Assembly (NCBI GenBank): GCA_965198755.1
Contig: OZ240673.1
Coordinates: 1,674,001 to 1,738,000 of the forward strand
Direction: 5' to 3'
Source of the DNA: BOG-908 sp963692875
GTDB lineage: Bacteria; Pseudomonadota; Alphaproteobacteria; Acetobacterales; Acetobacteraceae
Length of the DNA stretch: 64,000 nt
The position numbers were made by a program, and so were the translations under genes. Positions 51,275 through 60,514 of the stretch are shown one piece after another. How positions within the stretch are numbered: position 1 is the stretch's first letter; every line of letters starts with the position of its first letter. Below the pieces are notes generated by a model, which ran no database searches, was not told the DNA's origin, and saw only the letters and a list, made by a program, of their open reading frames with translations.

Positions 51275-52876
51275 ATGCAACATTATTTTCCACGGCGGAA
51301 CGGCTGGAAGACGGTGCTCGGCGCTTCCGCCTGTGCGGCTGCCCTGGTGGCATCGCCCGCGGTTCGCGCGGCGCAGGCCGACGCGGCGCTGATCGAACAC
51401 GGCAAGTACCTGGCCACCGCCGGCGACTGCGAAGCCTGCCACAGCGCGCCCGGCGGCAAGCCGTTCGCCGGCGGGCTTTACATGAACACGCCGTTCGGCC
51501 CGATCAGCACGCCCAACATCACGCCGGACGAGAAGACCGGCATCGGCAAGATCACCGACGAGCAATTCTACAAGGTGTTCCACGAGGGCATCGGCGAAAA
51601 GGGCGAGCACCTCTACCCGGTGATGCCGTTTCCCTGGTACACCAAGGTGACGCGCGACGACGTGCTGGCGATCAAGGCCTACCTGTTCTCGCTGCAACCG
51701 GTGGACGCGCCACGCAAGCCGCTCAAGCTGGTCTTCCCGTTCAACATCCGTGCCGGCCTGATCGGCTGGGACGCGCTGTTCCTCCGTGACGGAACCTTCA
51801 AGCCAGATCCTGCGAAGTCGGCGGAGATCAACCGCGGCGCCTACCTTGTGCAGGGCCTCGAGCATTGCGGCGAGTGCCACAACGGCAACAACATGCTGGG
51901 CGACACCAACATGGCCGCCAACCTGCGCGGCGGCCCGATCGACAAGTGGTACGCGCCCAACATCACCTCCGACAAAAGCCAGGGCATCGGCCGCTACAGC
52001 AACGACCAGCTCTACACCTACCTGAAAACCGGACACGCCGAGGGCATGGGCGTGGTGGTTGGCCCGATGGCGCAGACCATGCACGAGAGCCTGGGCAAGC
52101 TGACCGACAGCGACCTGCACGACATCGTCTACTACCTCAAGCAGACGCCGGCGAAGGAAGGCTTCAAGAAGCGCGAGCCGGTTGCCGGCAGCCAGCAAGT
52201 GGCGGTCAACGCGCAATCCTACCTGAACTACTGCGCGTCGTGTCACCTGCAGAACGGCCAGGGCCTGGCCGGCGCGGTGCCGAACCTGGCCGGCAACGGC
52301 GTGGTCTACGCGCAGGGCCCGCAGACGGTAATCCGGGTGATCCTGGGCGGCATCAACGCACAGGGCCCCTACTCGCCGATGCCGGCCATCGGCGCACGGA
52401 TGACCGACCAGGAGATCGCCGACGCCACCAACTACGTGCGCCAGGCCTGGGGCAACGGAGCGCCCGCCACCGTCGGCCCGGGCGAGATCGCACCGTTGCG
52501 GCCCTCAACACAGTCGATGCTGGCAATGAACCTTCCAGGCGGCTGCCCGAAGCTTGCCGAGGCCGATACCGCGAAGGTGGCGGCAGAGCCGGACGTGCAG
52601 AAGATACTCGCCGACACCGACGATCAGAACATCCTCAACAGCGCCGAGCAGCTTGTCGAGAAGATGCGGGCCGGCGCGCCGAAGGCCAAACAGGCCGACA
52701 TCATCAACAGCCTGACGATCGCGTATTGCCCGATTGTCGCTGCACGCGCGTCGTTGCCGACGCAGGGCCAGAAGTCTGAGATGCTCGATGAGTTCAGCGA
52801 GCGAGTCTACACGGAGATCGCTTCCAAGGGACAGGACAGCACGTCGCCGAAGGCGGGAACGGGGGAGGCGCAGTAG
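51275..52876 (+). CDS. Three-haem cytochrome c, dehydrogenase subunit type
   Basis: 533 residues. The ATG has GGGGAG nine bases upstream. Signal peptide MQHYFPRRNGWKTVLGASAC ... ending near AVRAAQ. Three class I cytochrome c domains, each with a CxxCH haem site: CEACH (about residue 54), CGECH (about 203) and CASCH (about 327), with partner Met such as MPFPW and MPAIGARM. This is the architecture of the cytochrome subunit of acetic-acid-bacterial alcohol or gluconate dehydrogenases, which passes electrons to ubiquinone. A 90-residue C-terminal tail after the third domain has Cys in GGCPKLAE and AYCPIV. No dehydrogenase gene is next to it. Confidence 0.9.
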   Translation: MQHYFPRRNGWKTVLGASACAAALVASPAVRAAQADAALIEHGKYLATAGDCEACHSAPGGKPFAGGLYMNTPFGPISTPNITPDEKTGIGKITDEQFYKVFHEGIGEKGEHLYPVMPFPWYTKVTRDDVLAIKAYLFSLQPVDAPRKPLKLVFPFNIRAGLIGWDALFLRDGTFKPDPAKSAEINRGAYLVQGLEHCGECHNGNNMLGDTNMAANLRGGPIDKWYAPNITSDKSQGIGRYSNDQLYTYLKTGHAEGMGVVVGPMAQTMHESLGKLTDSDLHDIVYYLKQTPAKEGFKKREPVAGSQQVAVNAQSYLNYCASCHLQNGQGLAGAVPNLAGNGVVYAQGPQTVIRVILGGINAQGPYSPMPAIGARMTDQEIADATNYVRQAWGNGAPATVGPGEIAPLRPSTQSMLAMNLPGGCPKLAEADTAKVAAEPDVQKILADTDDQNILNSAEQLVEKMRAGAPKAKQADIINSLTIAYCPIVAARASLPTQGQKSEMLDEFSERVYTEIASKGQDSTSPKAGTGEAQ

Positions 52877-53008
52877 CAAGCAAGCGCTTCTTCGAGAAAA
52901 AGAAGCAAAAGTTTTTAGTCCTGCTGTCGCCGCGTTTCCCGCAACACGCGCCCAAGGAAACAAAAGTTTTTTGGTTCTTTTTTTCAAAAAAGAACCGCTT
53001 GCTTTCCA
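52877..53008. repeat. Palindromic element PE23 (full, damaged left arm)
   Basis: Left arm CGCTTCTTCGAGAAAAAGAAG, in which the T-run has shrunk so only part of the stem remains; right arm intact GGTTC. Starts immediately after the cytochrome TAG and ends at the glutathione reductase stop (convergent genes). Confidence 0.9.
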
Positions 53009-53010
53009 CC

Positions 53011-54381
53011 CTACTCCGCGGCCTGCTTCGTCCCGCTCACCCGCGTCCTCGTCCGCAGCGTCACCCACTCCTCCGCCGACGTCGGATGTATGCCGATCGT
53101 CCTGTCGAAATCCGCCTTCGTCGCCCCCGCCGTCATCGCGACGCCGATCGACTGCATCATCTCCGCCGCGTCGTCGCCCATCATGTGAGCCCCCACCACG
53201 CGCTGGCTTGCCTGGTCCACCACCAGCTTCATCAGCGTGCGGCGCTTGCGGCCGCTCATCGTGTGCCGCATCGGCGTAAACTGCGCCACGTACACGTCAA
53301 CCGGTCCGCACTCGGCCGCCTGCTCCTCCGTCATCCCGCACGTGCCGATCGGCGGTGCGGAGAACACCGCCGTCGGTATCGCCTCCAGAGACCAGCTGCG
53401 CACCTGTTTGCCGAACAACCGGTCCGCCAGGTGGTGACCCTCGGCAATCGCCACAGGCGTGAGGTTCATCTTGTTGGACACGTCGCCGATGGCAAAGATG
53501 TTTGGCTGACACGTCGCTCCTTGCCGGTCCACCACCACCGCGCCGTTGGCGGCCGCCGTCACGCCGGCCGCCTCCAGGCCAAGCCCCTTGGTGTTGGGCA
53601 CGCGCCCGACTGCAAAGAACACCAGGTCGCTGTCGAAACTCCGCCCGTCGGTCAGATGCAGCCGCTTGCTGCCGTCATCCAGTTGCTCCAGCCGGTGCAG
53701 CATCACGCTGGGATGCAACCTGATCCCGCTCTCCTGCAACGAGTCGACCAGCGCCTCACGCAGGTCGTGGTCGAACCCGCGCAGCGGCATGCGCTGGCGA
53801 TACAGCAGGTCCACGTCCGAACCCAGGCCGCGAAAGATGCCGGCGAACTCCACGCCGATGTAGCCGCCGCCAACCATCGTCACCCGGCGCGGCCGCTCCG
53901 GAAGATGGAAGGCCTGGTCTGACACGATGCCCAGCTCCGCGCCGTCGATCTCCGGCCAGCTCGGATGGCCGCCCACCGCGATGACGATGCGCTCTGCCGT
54001 CACGATCCGCTCGCCCACCCGCAACGTGTGCGCGTCGATGAACACCGCACGCTCGAACAACCAATCCACGCCTGCGGTCTCCAGCAGCCGCACGTAGATG
54101 CCGTTCAGCCGCTTGATCTCGGCGTCCTTGGCGGCCATCAGCGCCGCCCAGTCGTGCTCGCCGGGCCGCGTGTTCCAGCCGAACCCATGGCTGTCGGCCG
54201 CCCACACGCCGTATTCGGCGGCCTGCACCATCAGCTTCTTCGGCACGCAGCCGACGTTGACGCAGGTGCCGCCCCAGTAGCGCTCCTCCGCGATGGCTAC
54301 GCGGGCGCCGTGGGATGCGGCGATGCGGGCGCACCTGACTCCGCCTGAGCCGCCGCCTATGACGAAGAGGTCGTAGTCCAT
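53011..54381 (-). CDS. gor: Glutathione-disulfide reductase
   Basis: 456 residues from ATG 54381 (MDYDLFVIGGGSGGVR); an ATG four codons earlier at 54393 is possible. FAD-dependent disulfide oxidoreductase using NADPH. Redox pair C40-V-N-V-G-C45 and active-site HPTSAEEW near the C-terminus are intact. The NADPH-binding GGGYIGVEFAGIFRGLGSDVDLL has basic residues after it (YRQR), supporting NADPH. Convergent with the cytochrome gene. Confidence 0.95.
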   Translation of the reverse strand: MDYDLFVIGGGSGGVRCARIAASHGARVAIAEERYWGGTCVNVGCVPKKLMVQAAEYGVWAADSHGFGWNTRPGEHDWAALMAAKDAEIKRLNGIYVRLLETAGVDWLFERAVFIDAHTLRVGERIVTAERIVIAVGGHPSWPEIDGAELGIVSDQAFHLPERPRRVTMVGGGYIGVEFAGIFRGLGSDVDLLYRQRMPLRGFDHDLREALVDSLQESGIRLHPSVMLHRLEQLDDGSKRLHLTDGRSFDSDLVFFAVGRVPNTKGLGLEAAGVTAAANGAVVVDRQGATCQPNIFAIGDVSNKMNLTPVAIAEGHHLADRLFGKQVRSWSLEAIPTAVFSAPPIGTCGMTEEQAAECGPVDVYVAQFTPMRHTMSGRKRRTLMKLVVDQASQRVVGAHMMGDDAAEMMQSIGVAMTAGATKADFDRTIGIHPTSAEEWVTLRTRTRVSGTKQAAE

Positions 54382-54396
54382 GGCTTGAAACATCCT

Positions 54397-54530
54397 AAGA
54401 AAGAAGTTCTTTTTTGAAAAAAAGAACCAAAAAACTTTTGTTCCTTGGCTACACGCTGAAGGAGAGTCCGCGACAGCAGAGACAAAAGTTTTTTGCTGCT
54501 TTTTTTCAAAAAAGCAGGCCTTGCTTCCTG
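54397..54530. repeat. Palindromic element PE24 (full)
   Basis: GGTTC-type left arm (AGTTC) and GCTGC/GCAGG right arm, with a TTCCTTGG...CCGCGACAGCAGAGA core. Between the glutathione reductase start and the DUF3224 end, both minus strand. Confidence 0.92.
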
Positions 54531-54557
54531 CCCGATGTCAGACGTCGAACATCTGCA

Positions 54558-54947
54558 TCACGTGGGAAGCTGATACTCGAACTCGTAATGGTGCTTGCCG
54601 CCAGGCTGGGTGATCTTCATCGCACCTTGTAGACCCTTCAAACCCTCCAGGCCCGAATCCGGAACCACCGTGATCACCGCCGTGGCCGACCCGCCCGTCA
54701 TCGTACCGCTATGCTGCAGCACGAACGACCCGCGGCGCCCGGCCAGGCTGCCGGTCACCCGCTCCATCGCCACGTAGCCGGCCGAGCCGGCCACCGGCGT
54801 TCGCACTGCCAGCATCTGCCCCACGCTGGTGGCCTGCAGGTCGCCCTGGAACACCTTGTCGAGCGACATGCTGCCGATCGAGGCGTCAGCACCCGCTACC
54901 GGCTTCAACGTCACCTCGAACGTGCCACGCGCGACGGACTTGGTCAT
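54558..54947 (-). CDS. DUF3224 domain protein
   Basis: 129 residues from ATG 54947, which has GGGAGGG four bases upstream. Seen: RGTFEVTLKPVAG, SMSLDKVFQGDLQATSVGQML, GYVAMERVTGSLAGRRGSFVLQHSGTM and VVPDSGLEGLKGLQGAMKI, the whole DUF3224 pattern (beta-barrel, role unknown). The same frame is open upstream to a TTG at 55019 that overlaps the aldehyde dehydrogenase TGA and would add SRAVLLGVACGVLWAGAVLG, a plausible signal peptide; both a cytosolic and an exported form are therefore possible. Confidence 0.9.
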   Translation of the reverse strand: MTKSVARGTFEVTLKPVAGADASIGSMSLDKVFQGDLQATSVGQMLAVRTPVAGSAGYVAMERVTGSLAGRRGSFVLQHSGTMTGGSATAVITVVPDSGLEGLKGLQGAMKITQPGGKHHYEFEYQLPT

Positions 54948-55015
54948 TGGTCCCTCCCCCAACACGGCGCCCGCCCAGAGCACGCCACAGGCCACGCCCA
55001 GAAGAACGGCACGAC

Positions 55016-56491
55016 TCAACCCACGCCACCGAGACAGAGATACTTGATCTCCAGGTAATCCTCGATGCCGTATTTGGATCCTTCCCGCCCCAAGCCAGAG
55101 AACTTCACGCCGCCGAACGGCGCCACCTCGGTCGAGATGATCCCCTCGTTGATGCCGATGATCCCCGCTTCGATCCCCTCTGCCACCCGGAACACCCGGC
55201 CCACGTCGCGCGCGTAGAAATACGCAGCCAAGCCAAACTCGGTGTCGTTGGCCATCTCCACCGCCTCCTCCTCGGTGGAGAAGCGGAACAGCGGTGCCAC
55301 CGGCCCGAACGTTTCGTCGCGGAAGATGTCGGCCGCGCGCGGCACGTCTGCCAGGATCGTCGGCTCGTAGAAGTTGCCGCCCAGCGCGTGCCGCTTGCCG
55401 CCGGTCACCACGCGCGCGCCGCGGGCCAGCGCGTCGGCCACGTGCGCCTCTACCTTGGCCAGCGCGTCGGCGTTGATCAGCGGCCCCTGCGTGATCCCGT
55501 CGTCCATGCCGTTGCCGACACGCAAGCTTCGCACCGCTTCGGTCAGCTTCTCGGTAAACGCGTCGAACACGCTGTCCTGCACCAGCAGCCGGTTGGCACA
55601 CACGCACGTCTGGCCGGTGTTGCGATACTTGCTGGCGATCGCTCCCTTTACGGCCTCGTCCAGATCCGCGTCGTCGAACACGATAAACGGCGCGTTGCCG
55701 CCCAGCTCCATGCTGGTCTTCTTGATGGTCGGCGCGCACTGCGCCAGCAGCTTGGCGCCCACCGCGGTGCTGCCGGTGAAGGTCAGCTTGCGCACGTCCG
55801 GGTTGGACGTCATCTCGCCGCCGATCTCGGTCGCCGGCCCGGTCACGATGTTGCAAATCCCCGCCGGTAGCCCCGCGCGCTCGGCCAGCACGCCCAGTGC
55901 GAGCGCCGAGAACGGCGTCTGCGATGCCGGCCGGATTACCCCGGCGCAGCCCGCCGCCCAGCCCGGCCCCGCCTTGCGGGTGATCATGGCAGCCGGGAAG
56001 TTCCACGGCGTGATCGCCGCGAACACCCCGATCGGCTCCTTCTGCACGATGATGCGGCGGCCAGGCAGATGCGGCGGGATGGTGTCGCCGTAGACCCGCT
56101 TGGCCTCCTCGGCGAAGAACTCGATGAAGCTCGCCGCGTAGGCCACTTCGCTGCGGCTTTCCGCGAGCGGCTTGCCCTGCTCGGCAGTCATGATGACGGC
56201 CAGGTCTTCCTGGTTCTGCATCATCATGTCGAACAGCCGGCGCAGCGGCTTCTGGCGCTCCTTGGCGGTCAGCTTGCGCCAGCCTTTCTGCGCGGCGAAC
56301 GCCGCGGCGATGGCCCGGCGCGTCTCCGCCTGGCCGGCGCTGGGCACCTCGCCCACCAGCTCGCCGTTGGCCGGGTTGCGCACCGCCACCGTCCGACCGC
56401 TATCGGCGGCCACCCATTGCCCGCCGATCAGGTTCGCCTGACGCAGCAGGTCGGGGTCGGCGAGCTTAAGCGGCGAGGCGGGGTTCAGCAT
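55016..56491 (-). CDS. gabD: Aldehyde dehydrogenase, succinate-semialdehyde type
   Basis: 491 residues. The ATG at 56491 has GGAGGAG seven bases upstream. NAD(P)-dependent oxidation of succinate semialdehyde or a similar aldehyde. Seen: ITPWNFPAAMITRKAGP, FTGSTAVGAKL, MELGGNAPFIVF (general base Glu), NTGQTCVCANR (nucleophile Cys), and EVAPFGGVKFSGLGREGSKYG near the end. The usual Lys of the KPASQTP cofactor segment is Arg here (VIRPASQTPFSAL), which may affect cofactor binding. Substrate assignment is by resemblance. Confidence 0.92.
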   Translation of the reverse strand: MLNPASPLKLADPDLLRQANLIGGQWVAADSGRTVAVRNPANGELVGEVPSAGQAETRRAIAAAFAAQKGWRKLTAKERQKPLRRLFDMMMQNQEDLAVIMTAEQGKPLAESRSEVAYAASFIEFFAEEAKRVYGDTIPPHLPGRRIIVQKEPIGVFAAITPWNFPAAMITRKAGPGWAAGCAGVIRPASQTPFSALALGVLAERAGLPAGICNIVTGPATEIGGEMTSNPDVRKLTFTGSTAVGAKLLAQCAPTIKKTSMELGGNAPFIVFDDADLDEAVKGAIASKYRNTGQTCVCANRLLVQDSVFDAFTEKLTEAVRSLRVGNGMDDGITQGPLINADALAKVEAHVADALARGARVVTGGKRHALGGNFYEPTILADVPRAADIFRDETFGPVAPLFRFSTEEEAVEMANDTEFGLAAYFYARDVGRVFRVAEGIEAGIIGINEGIISTEVAPFGGVKFSGLGREGSKYGIEDYLEIKYLCLGGVG

Positions 56492-56567
56492 GGTGGCACT
56501 CCTCCGGGCTGAGGCTGGGAAAATGGCGGTGGGCTCAAGGTTCTTCAAATCCGCCTGGCAGGACAGA

Positions 56568-56720
56568 AAGCAAGCAAGCGGTTCTTTTTTGAAAAAAAGA
56601 ACCAAAAAATTTTTGCTCTCTGTCGGTGCGCGTTGATGGAGCGTGTCGTTTCAGCCGTCCGCGACGGCCGGGATAAGAGCTTTTTGCTTCTTTTTCCCGA
56701 AAAAGAAGGCCCTGCTTACT
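56568..56720. repeat. Palindromic element PE25 (full)
   Basis: GGTTC left arm; right arm CTTCTTTTTCCCGAAAAAGAAGG with paired substitutions. The stop of the DUF3108 gene lies in the right flank. Confidence 0.9.
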
Positions 56721-57513
56721 TCGCCAGCGCCGGCGAAGCCGACGTCAGGTAGAGCGTCACCTGCCCAAGGATGTTGTTGTCGAACGCCACGCGCACCGGC
56801 ACCGGCGGCGCGTCGGGCAGCACCGGCGCCAGCCAGGCGGTGCCATGCCGCGGCTTGCGCAGGTTGGCCTGGTTCTCGTCGGTCACGAACCCGGCCAGTT
56901 GCTGGCCGTCGAAGTCGCAGCGCAGCGCCGGCCCGGTGAACATCGACTTGTCGGTGCGCGGCAGGCTCTCCGTCCCCGTGGTGTGTGAGGTCTGCACCGC
57001 CAGGCGGCGGCCGTCGAAGGTGGTCACGGTGCCGTCGCAGCGTCCGGTGGTGGCCACGTCGTGGACCAGCATGGCCACCGCGCTCAGCGTGTCGATCGTG
57101 TGCTTGGTCTGCTCGGGCGGCACGGCCGTCCGCTCGCGCTCCACCGGCGGGGTCAGCGCCTGCACCACCGGGTTGCCGTCCGCGTAGGCGATCCGCGTCT
57201 CCCGCGCGGTCCCGCGGAGGTGCCCGCTACCGCTGAACAGGCTGGGTGCCGCCTGGTCGCCCCGGAAGCTGCCGGCCACCTGGCTGTCGTTGTCGCTGCG
57301 CAGCATCCAGGCCGCCATCCCGGCGGTGTGGAAGGTGATGTGCGCGCCGTAGCCGGTGGGCGAGAAAGCCAGCGTGCCGGCAAATTTCAGCACCGTGAAC
57401 CCGTGCGAGAAGCCGGTATATTCAACGTTGTAGCTACCGGTCGGCGTGCCCATGCCGGCGGCCAGCGCCAAAGTGGGGCAGCAAAGAGCGGTAGCGAGCA
57501 GTATCTTGTGCAT
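56716..57513 (-). CDS. DUF3108-domain exported protein
   Basis: 265 residues. Signal peptide MHKILLATALCCPTLALA-AG. Mature part: GSYNVEYTGFSHGFTVLKFAGTLAF, TFHTAGMAAWMLRSDNDSQVAGSF, CDGTVTTFDGRRLAVQT and APVLPDAPPVPVRVAFDNNILGQVTLYL, the pattern of DUF3108 periplasmic beta-sandwich proteins. Function unknown. Single gene between two transcription units. Confidence 0.82.
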   Translation of the reverse strand: MHKILLATALCCPTLALAAGMGTPTGSYNVEYTGFSHGFTVLKFAGTLAFSPTGYGAHITFHTAGMAAWMLRSDNDSQVAGSFRGDQAAPSLFSGSGHLRGTARETRIAYADGNPVVQALTPPVERERTAVPPEQTKHTIDTLSAVAMLVHDVATTGRCDGTVTTFDGRRLAVQTSHTTGTESLPRTDKSMFTGPALRCDFDGQQLAGFVTDENQANLRKPRHGTAWLAPVLPDAPPVPVRVAFDNNILGQVTLYLTSASPALAK

Positions 57514-57654
57514 CGGCCGGTTCTGCGGCCTGGGTCGGCGTGAAGCAAGCCGCGCAGGGCACCGTTCCGCGTCCGGATCCGCGGCCGGCCATTAAGCCTT
57601 CCCAAACCTCTCAAGAGTAACGTTACGGCAACCTAACCTCCCCCCGAGGTCGCA

Positions 57655-58935
57655 ATGTCACACTCCCCCTCCACCGCCTTTGGCGGCTCTTCTCCCGTCG
57701 GCGCCGCGTCCGCATCCCGGCTGCCGCACATCCTGGACCTGGTTTTCGGCATCATCTCCGTGCTGACCGCCGTCGGCATCTGGACCGGGCTGTCGCTGAG
57801 CGGGGTCTACGGCCCGCAGGCGATGGCGATCGTCTCGCTGTTCGGCGGCCTGGTCCCGGCCTTTGCCGGTCTCGTGCTGGTGCACCAGGCGGCCGAGCAG
57901 CCGCATCTCGGCGCGGCGCGCATCTACAGCCAGCTCCGCCATCGCATGGAGGCCGGCTCGGGCCAGGGTGCCTCGCCCCGCAACACGGAGGAGGACGTCT
58001 ATCAGAGCATCGCAAACCTGACGGCGGACGCGGTGTTCCGGGTTGCCCGCCTGAAAGCCCATCGCGAGCACCTCGAGGGCGCCGCCAGCACGGTCAACGA
58101 GGCGCTGCAGGCAGGCCGCGACCATGCCAGCCAGCTTGCCTCGCGCATGCGCCGGGACGGCGAGACGGCCGCTGACGCTGCGTCCGGGCTCATCACCGTC
58201 TCCGCGCGCCTGCATCAGGATGCCACCGCCGCGCGCCAGGGATCGCTGGCGGCCGAGCAGGCCGTCTCCGGCCTGATCGACCGCGCCATCGGCCTGACCG
58301 CCGCCATCTCCACGGTCACCGCGCAGATCGGGCGCATGTCGGACGTGGCCAGCCGCGGGGCGGAGACGGCGTTCGGCGCGCAACGCAGCCTGGTCGGCCT
58401 GAGCGACAAGGTGCTGGTGCTCAGCCGGAGTGCAGACCAGATCGCCCGCGTGCTGCAGCAGGCCGGCCATTGCGGCCTCGCCGCCAGCGCCCAGGCCGCC
58501 GGAAACGGCGCGGAACACCAGGTGAATGCAGACCTCGCCGCCAACCTGCAGCAGATGGCCTCCAGCGCGGACCAGGCGCTGGCGGCGATGCAGGCGATGG
58601 TGGCCGGGCTGCGCTCGGAGGCGGCGCTGGCCAGCCGCCGTGTCGCCGAACTCTCCGAACTGATCCACGGTCAACACGAGCTGGGCAACGCGCTCAGCCA
58701 TGCGATCGAACAGCAGGGCCGCGAAGTGGCGCAAGTGCTGACGCTGGTCAACGAGACGCGGGCGGGCGTGGCGATGACACGTGCCGGCGCAGACGCTGTC
58801 GCCAACGGCATGGCAGACCGCCTGGCCGGTGCGGAAACGTTGCGCGGCGTGGCCAACCGGATGCCCGGGCATGCGGACACCATCGCCGAGATCCTGCGCG
58901 GCATACCGGACTTCATGCCGCCTACCGAATTTTAG
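57655..58935 (+). CDS. Membrane-anchored coiled-coil protein, hypothetical
   Basis: 426 residues. Two helices near the N-terminus (ILDLVFGIISVLTAVGIWTGL and AMAIVSLFGGLVPAFAGLVLV), then about 300 residues of Ala/Gln/Glu-rich helix with heptads (VNEALQAGRDHASQLASRMRR, AATARQGSLAAEQAVSGLID), resembling methyl-accepting-chemotaxis-like signalling helices without a clear hairpin signature. Start ATG follows GAGG. Divergent from the DUF3108 gene. Role unknown. Confidence 0.7.
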   Translation: MSHSPSTAFGGSSPVGAASASRLPHILDLVFGIISVLTAVGIWTGLSLSGVYGPQAMAIVSLFGGLVPAFAGLVLVHQAAEQPHLGAARIYSQLRHRMEAGSGQGASPRNTEEDVYQSIANLTADAVFRVARLKAHREHLEGAASTVNEALQAGRDHASQLASRMRRDGETAADAASGLITVSARLHQDATAARQGSLAAEQAVSGLIDRAIGLTAAISTVTAQIGRMSDVASRGAETAFGAQRSLVGLSDKVLVLSRSADQIARVLQQAGHCGLAASAQAAGNGAEHQVNADLAANLQQMASSADQALAAMQAMVAGLRSEAALASRRVAELSELIHGQHELGNALSHAIEQQGREVAQVLTLVNETRAGVAMTRAGADAVANGMADRLAGAETLRGVANRMPGHADTIAEILRGIPDFMPPTEF

Positions 58936-59015
58936 GAGCGCTGCTTGTTCGGCAGGAACCGCGGAGCAGAGTTACGAATCCGCCTATGCAAGAAGCCTTC
59001 GTCGCCTCTGCCACA

Positions 59016-59096
59016 AACTTCCGCAACGAACGCCTAAGGAGACAAAAGTCTTTTGGTTCTTTTTTCAAAAAAGAACCGCTTGCTTTACTCAACCCG
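59016..59096. repeat. Palindromic element PE26 (solo right arm with part of core)
   Basis: Core fragment (CAACGAACGCCTAAGGAGA) and the right arm GGTTC-T6/A6-GAACC are present; the left arm is absent. Between two plus-strand genes. Confidence 0.85.
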
Positions 59097-59140
59097 CAAC
59101 AACCCTGCTACACTGATGGCCCCCCGCAAGGCCTCAGCAA

Positions 59141-60514
59141 GTGACCGACCTCACAAGCGGCCCGATCGCCAGGCACATCGTCAGCATGGCCGGCTTCATC
59201 GCCATGGGCCTCGTCTTCCAGTCCGCCTACTTCCTCGTGGACCTCTACTTCGTCTCCCAGCTCGGCAAGGACGCCATCGCCGGCGTGGCCTCGTCGGGCG
59301 GTGTGTTCTACCTGGCACTGGCGGCCAGCCAGCTCATCGGCGTGGGCAGCCTGTCGCTGGTCTCCCAAGCCGTCGGCCGGCGCGACCACGCCTATGCCGG
59401 TCTGGTGTTCAACCAGGTGCTCGGCATGGCGCTGATCGCCGCGGCGACCACGCTGCTGACCGGCTACGCTCTGGCCAACGCCGCCTCACGCCTGCTTGCC
59501 GCAGACATGCCCACCGCCGCGTTCGGACGCGCCTACCTCTACGGGTTCCTGCCTTCGCTGGCCTGCATGTTCCCCGGCACCGCCCTCGGCGCCTCGCTGC
59601 GCGCCACCGGCGTGGTCCGCCCCACCATGCTGCTGCAGACGGCCTCGATCTTACTGAACGTGCTGCTGGCGCCGGTGCTGATCGCCGGGTGGGGCACCGG
59701 ATATCCGCTCGGCGCGTTCGGCGCCGGGCTTGCCAGCTCGATCGCCGCCACCATCAGCACCGTCGCAATCGCCCTGTTGATGCCACGCTTCCAGACCATA
59801 CTGCACGCCAGGCGGGCCGAGATGGCCCCCAGGCTCGCCGTCTGGCTCAGCCTGGCCAAAGTGGGCCTGCCAGCGGCAGGCGAGTTCCTGCTTCTCTTCC
59901 TCGTCACCTCGGTCATCTACGTGTCGATCCGCCGCTTCGGGCCGGTGGCGCAAGCCGGCTACGGCATCGGCGCGCGGGTGATGCAGGCGATGTTCCTGCC
60001 GACCATGGCGATCTCGTTTGCCGCAGCACCAATCGCCGGACAGAACTACGGCGCCAGGCAACGCGGGCGCGTGCTCGAGACGTTCCGCACGTCGCTGCTG
60101 ATGGTCGTCGGCGTGATGCTGCTGCTGACGGCGCTTTGCCAGTGGCGCCCGGACGTGTTCGCCCGCCCGTTCAGCAGCGACCCCGCCGTACTAGCCGTCT
60201 CCGCGGTCTACCTGCGCACCATTTCGCTGAACTTCGTGGCCGTCGGCGTGGTCTTCGCCTGCTCGGGCATGTTCCAGGCCATCGGCGACACACGACCGTC
60301 TTTCATCAGCAGCAGCAGCCGGCTGTTGACCTACGTTCTGCCGTGCCTGTTCCTGGCGCAGTACCCGGGCGCGCACCTTGTGTATTTCTGGTACTTGTCG
60401 ATCCTGTCGGCAGGCTTGCAGGCGGCGTTCAGCCTGTGGCTGCTGCGGCGGGCGCTTCGCGCGCGGCTGCCGGCCGGGGCGGACGAGCGTATTGCTCTGC
60501 AGGCCGCTACGTAG
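59141..60514 (+). CDS. MATE-family multidrug efflux transporter
   Basis: 457 residues, twelve-helix inner-membrane antiporter. Starts at GTG 59141 (MTDLTSGPIARHIVSMAGFIAMGLVFQSAYFLVDLYFVSQLG), a typical MATE N-terminus (xxxGPIxRHIxxMA). Seen: GALAGASLRATG-like GTALGASLRATGVVRP, GYGIGARVMQAMFLPTMAISFAAAPIAGQNYGA, and a second bundle with SGMFQAIGDTRPSF. Substrate unpredictable. Followed by degenerate PE27. Confidence 0.92.
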   Translation: MTDLTSGPIARHIVSMAGFIAMGLVFQSAYFLVDLYFVSQLGKDAIAGVASSGGVFYLALAASQLIGVGSLSLVSQAVGRRDHAYAGLVFNQVLGMALIAAATTLLTGYALANAASRLLAADMPTAAFGRAYLYGFLPSLACMFPGTALGASLRATGVVRPTMLLQTASILLNVLLAPVLIAGWGTGYPLGAFGAGLASSIAATISTVAIALLMPRFQTILHARRAEMAPRLAVWLSLAKVGLPAAGEFLLLFLVTSVIYVSIRRFGPVAQAGYGIGARVMQAMFLPTMAISFAAAPIAGQNYGARQRGRVLETFRTSLLMVVGVMLLLTALCQWRPDVFARPFSSDPAVLAVSAVYLRTISLNFVAVGVVFACSGMFQAIGDTRPSFISSSSRLLTYVLPCLFLAQYPGAHLVYFWYLSILSAGLQAAFSLWLLRRALRARLPAGADERIALQAAT

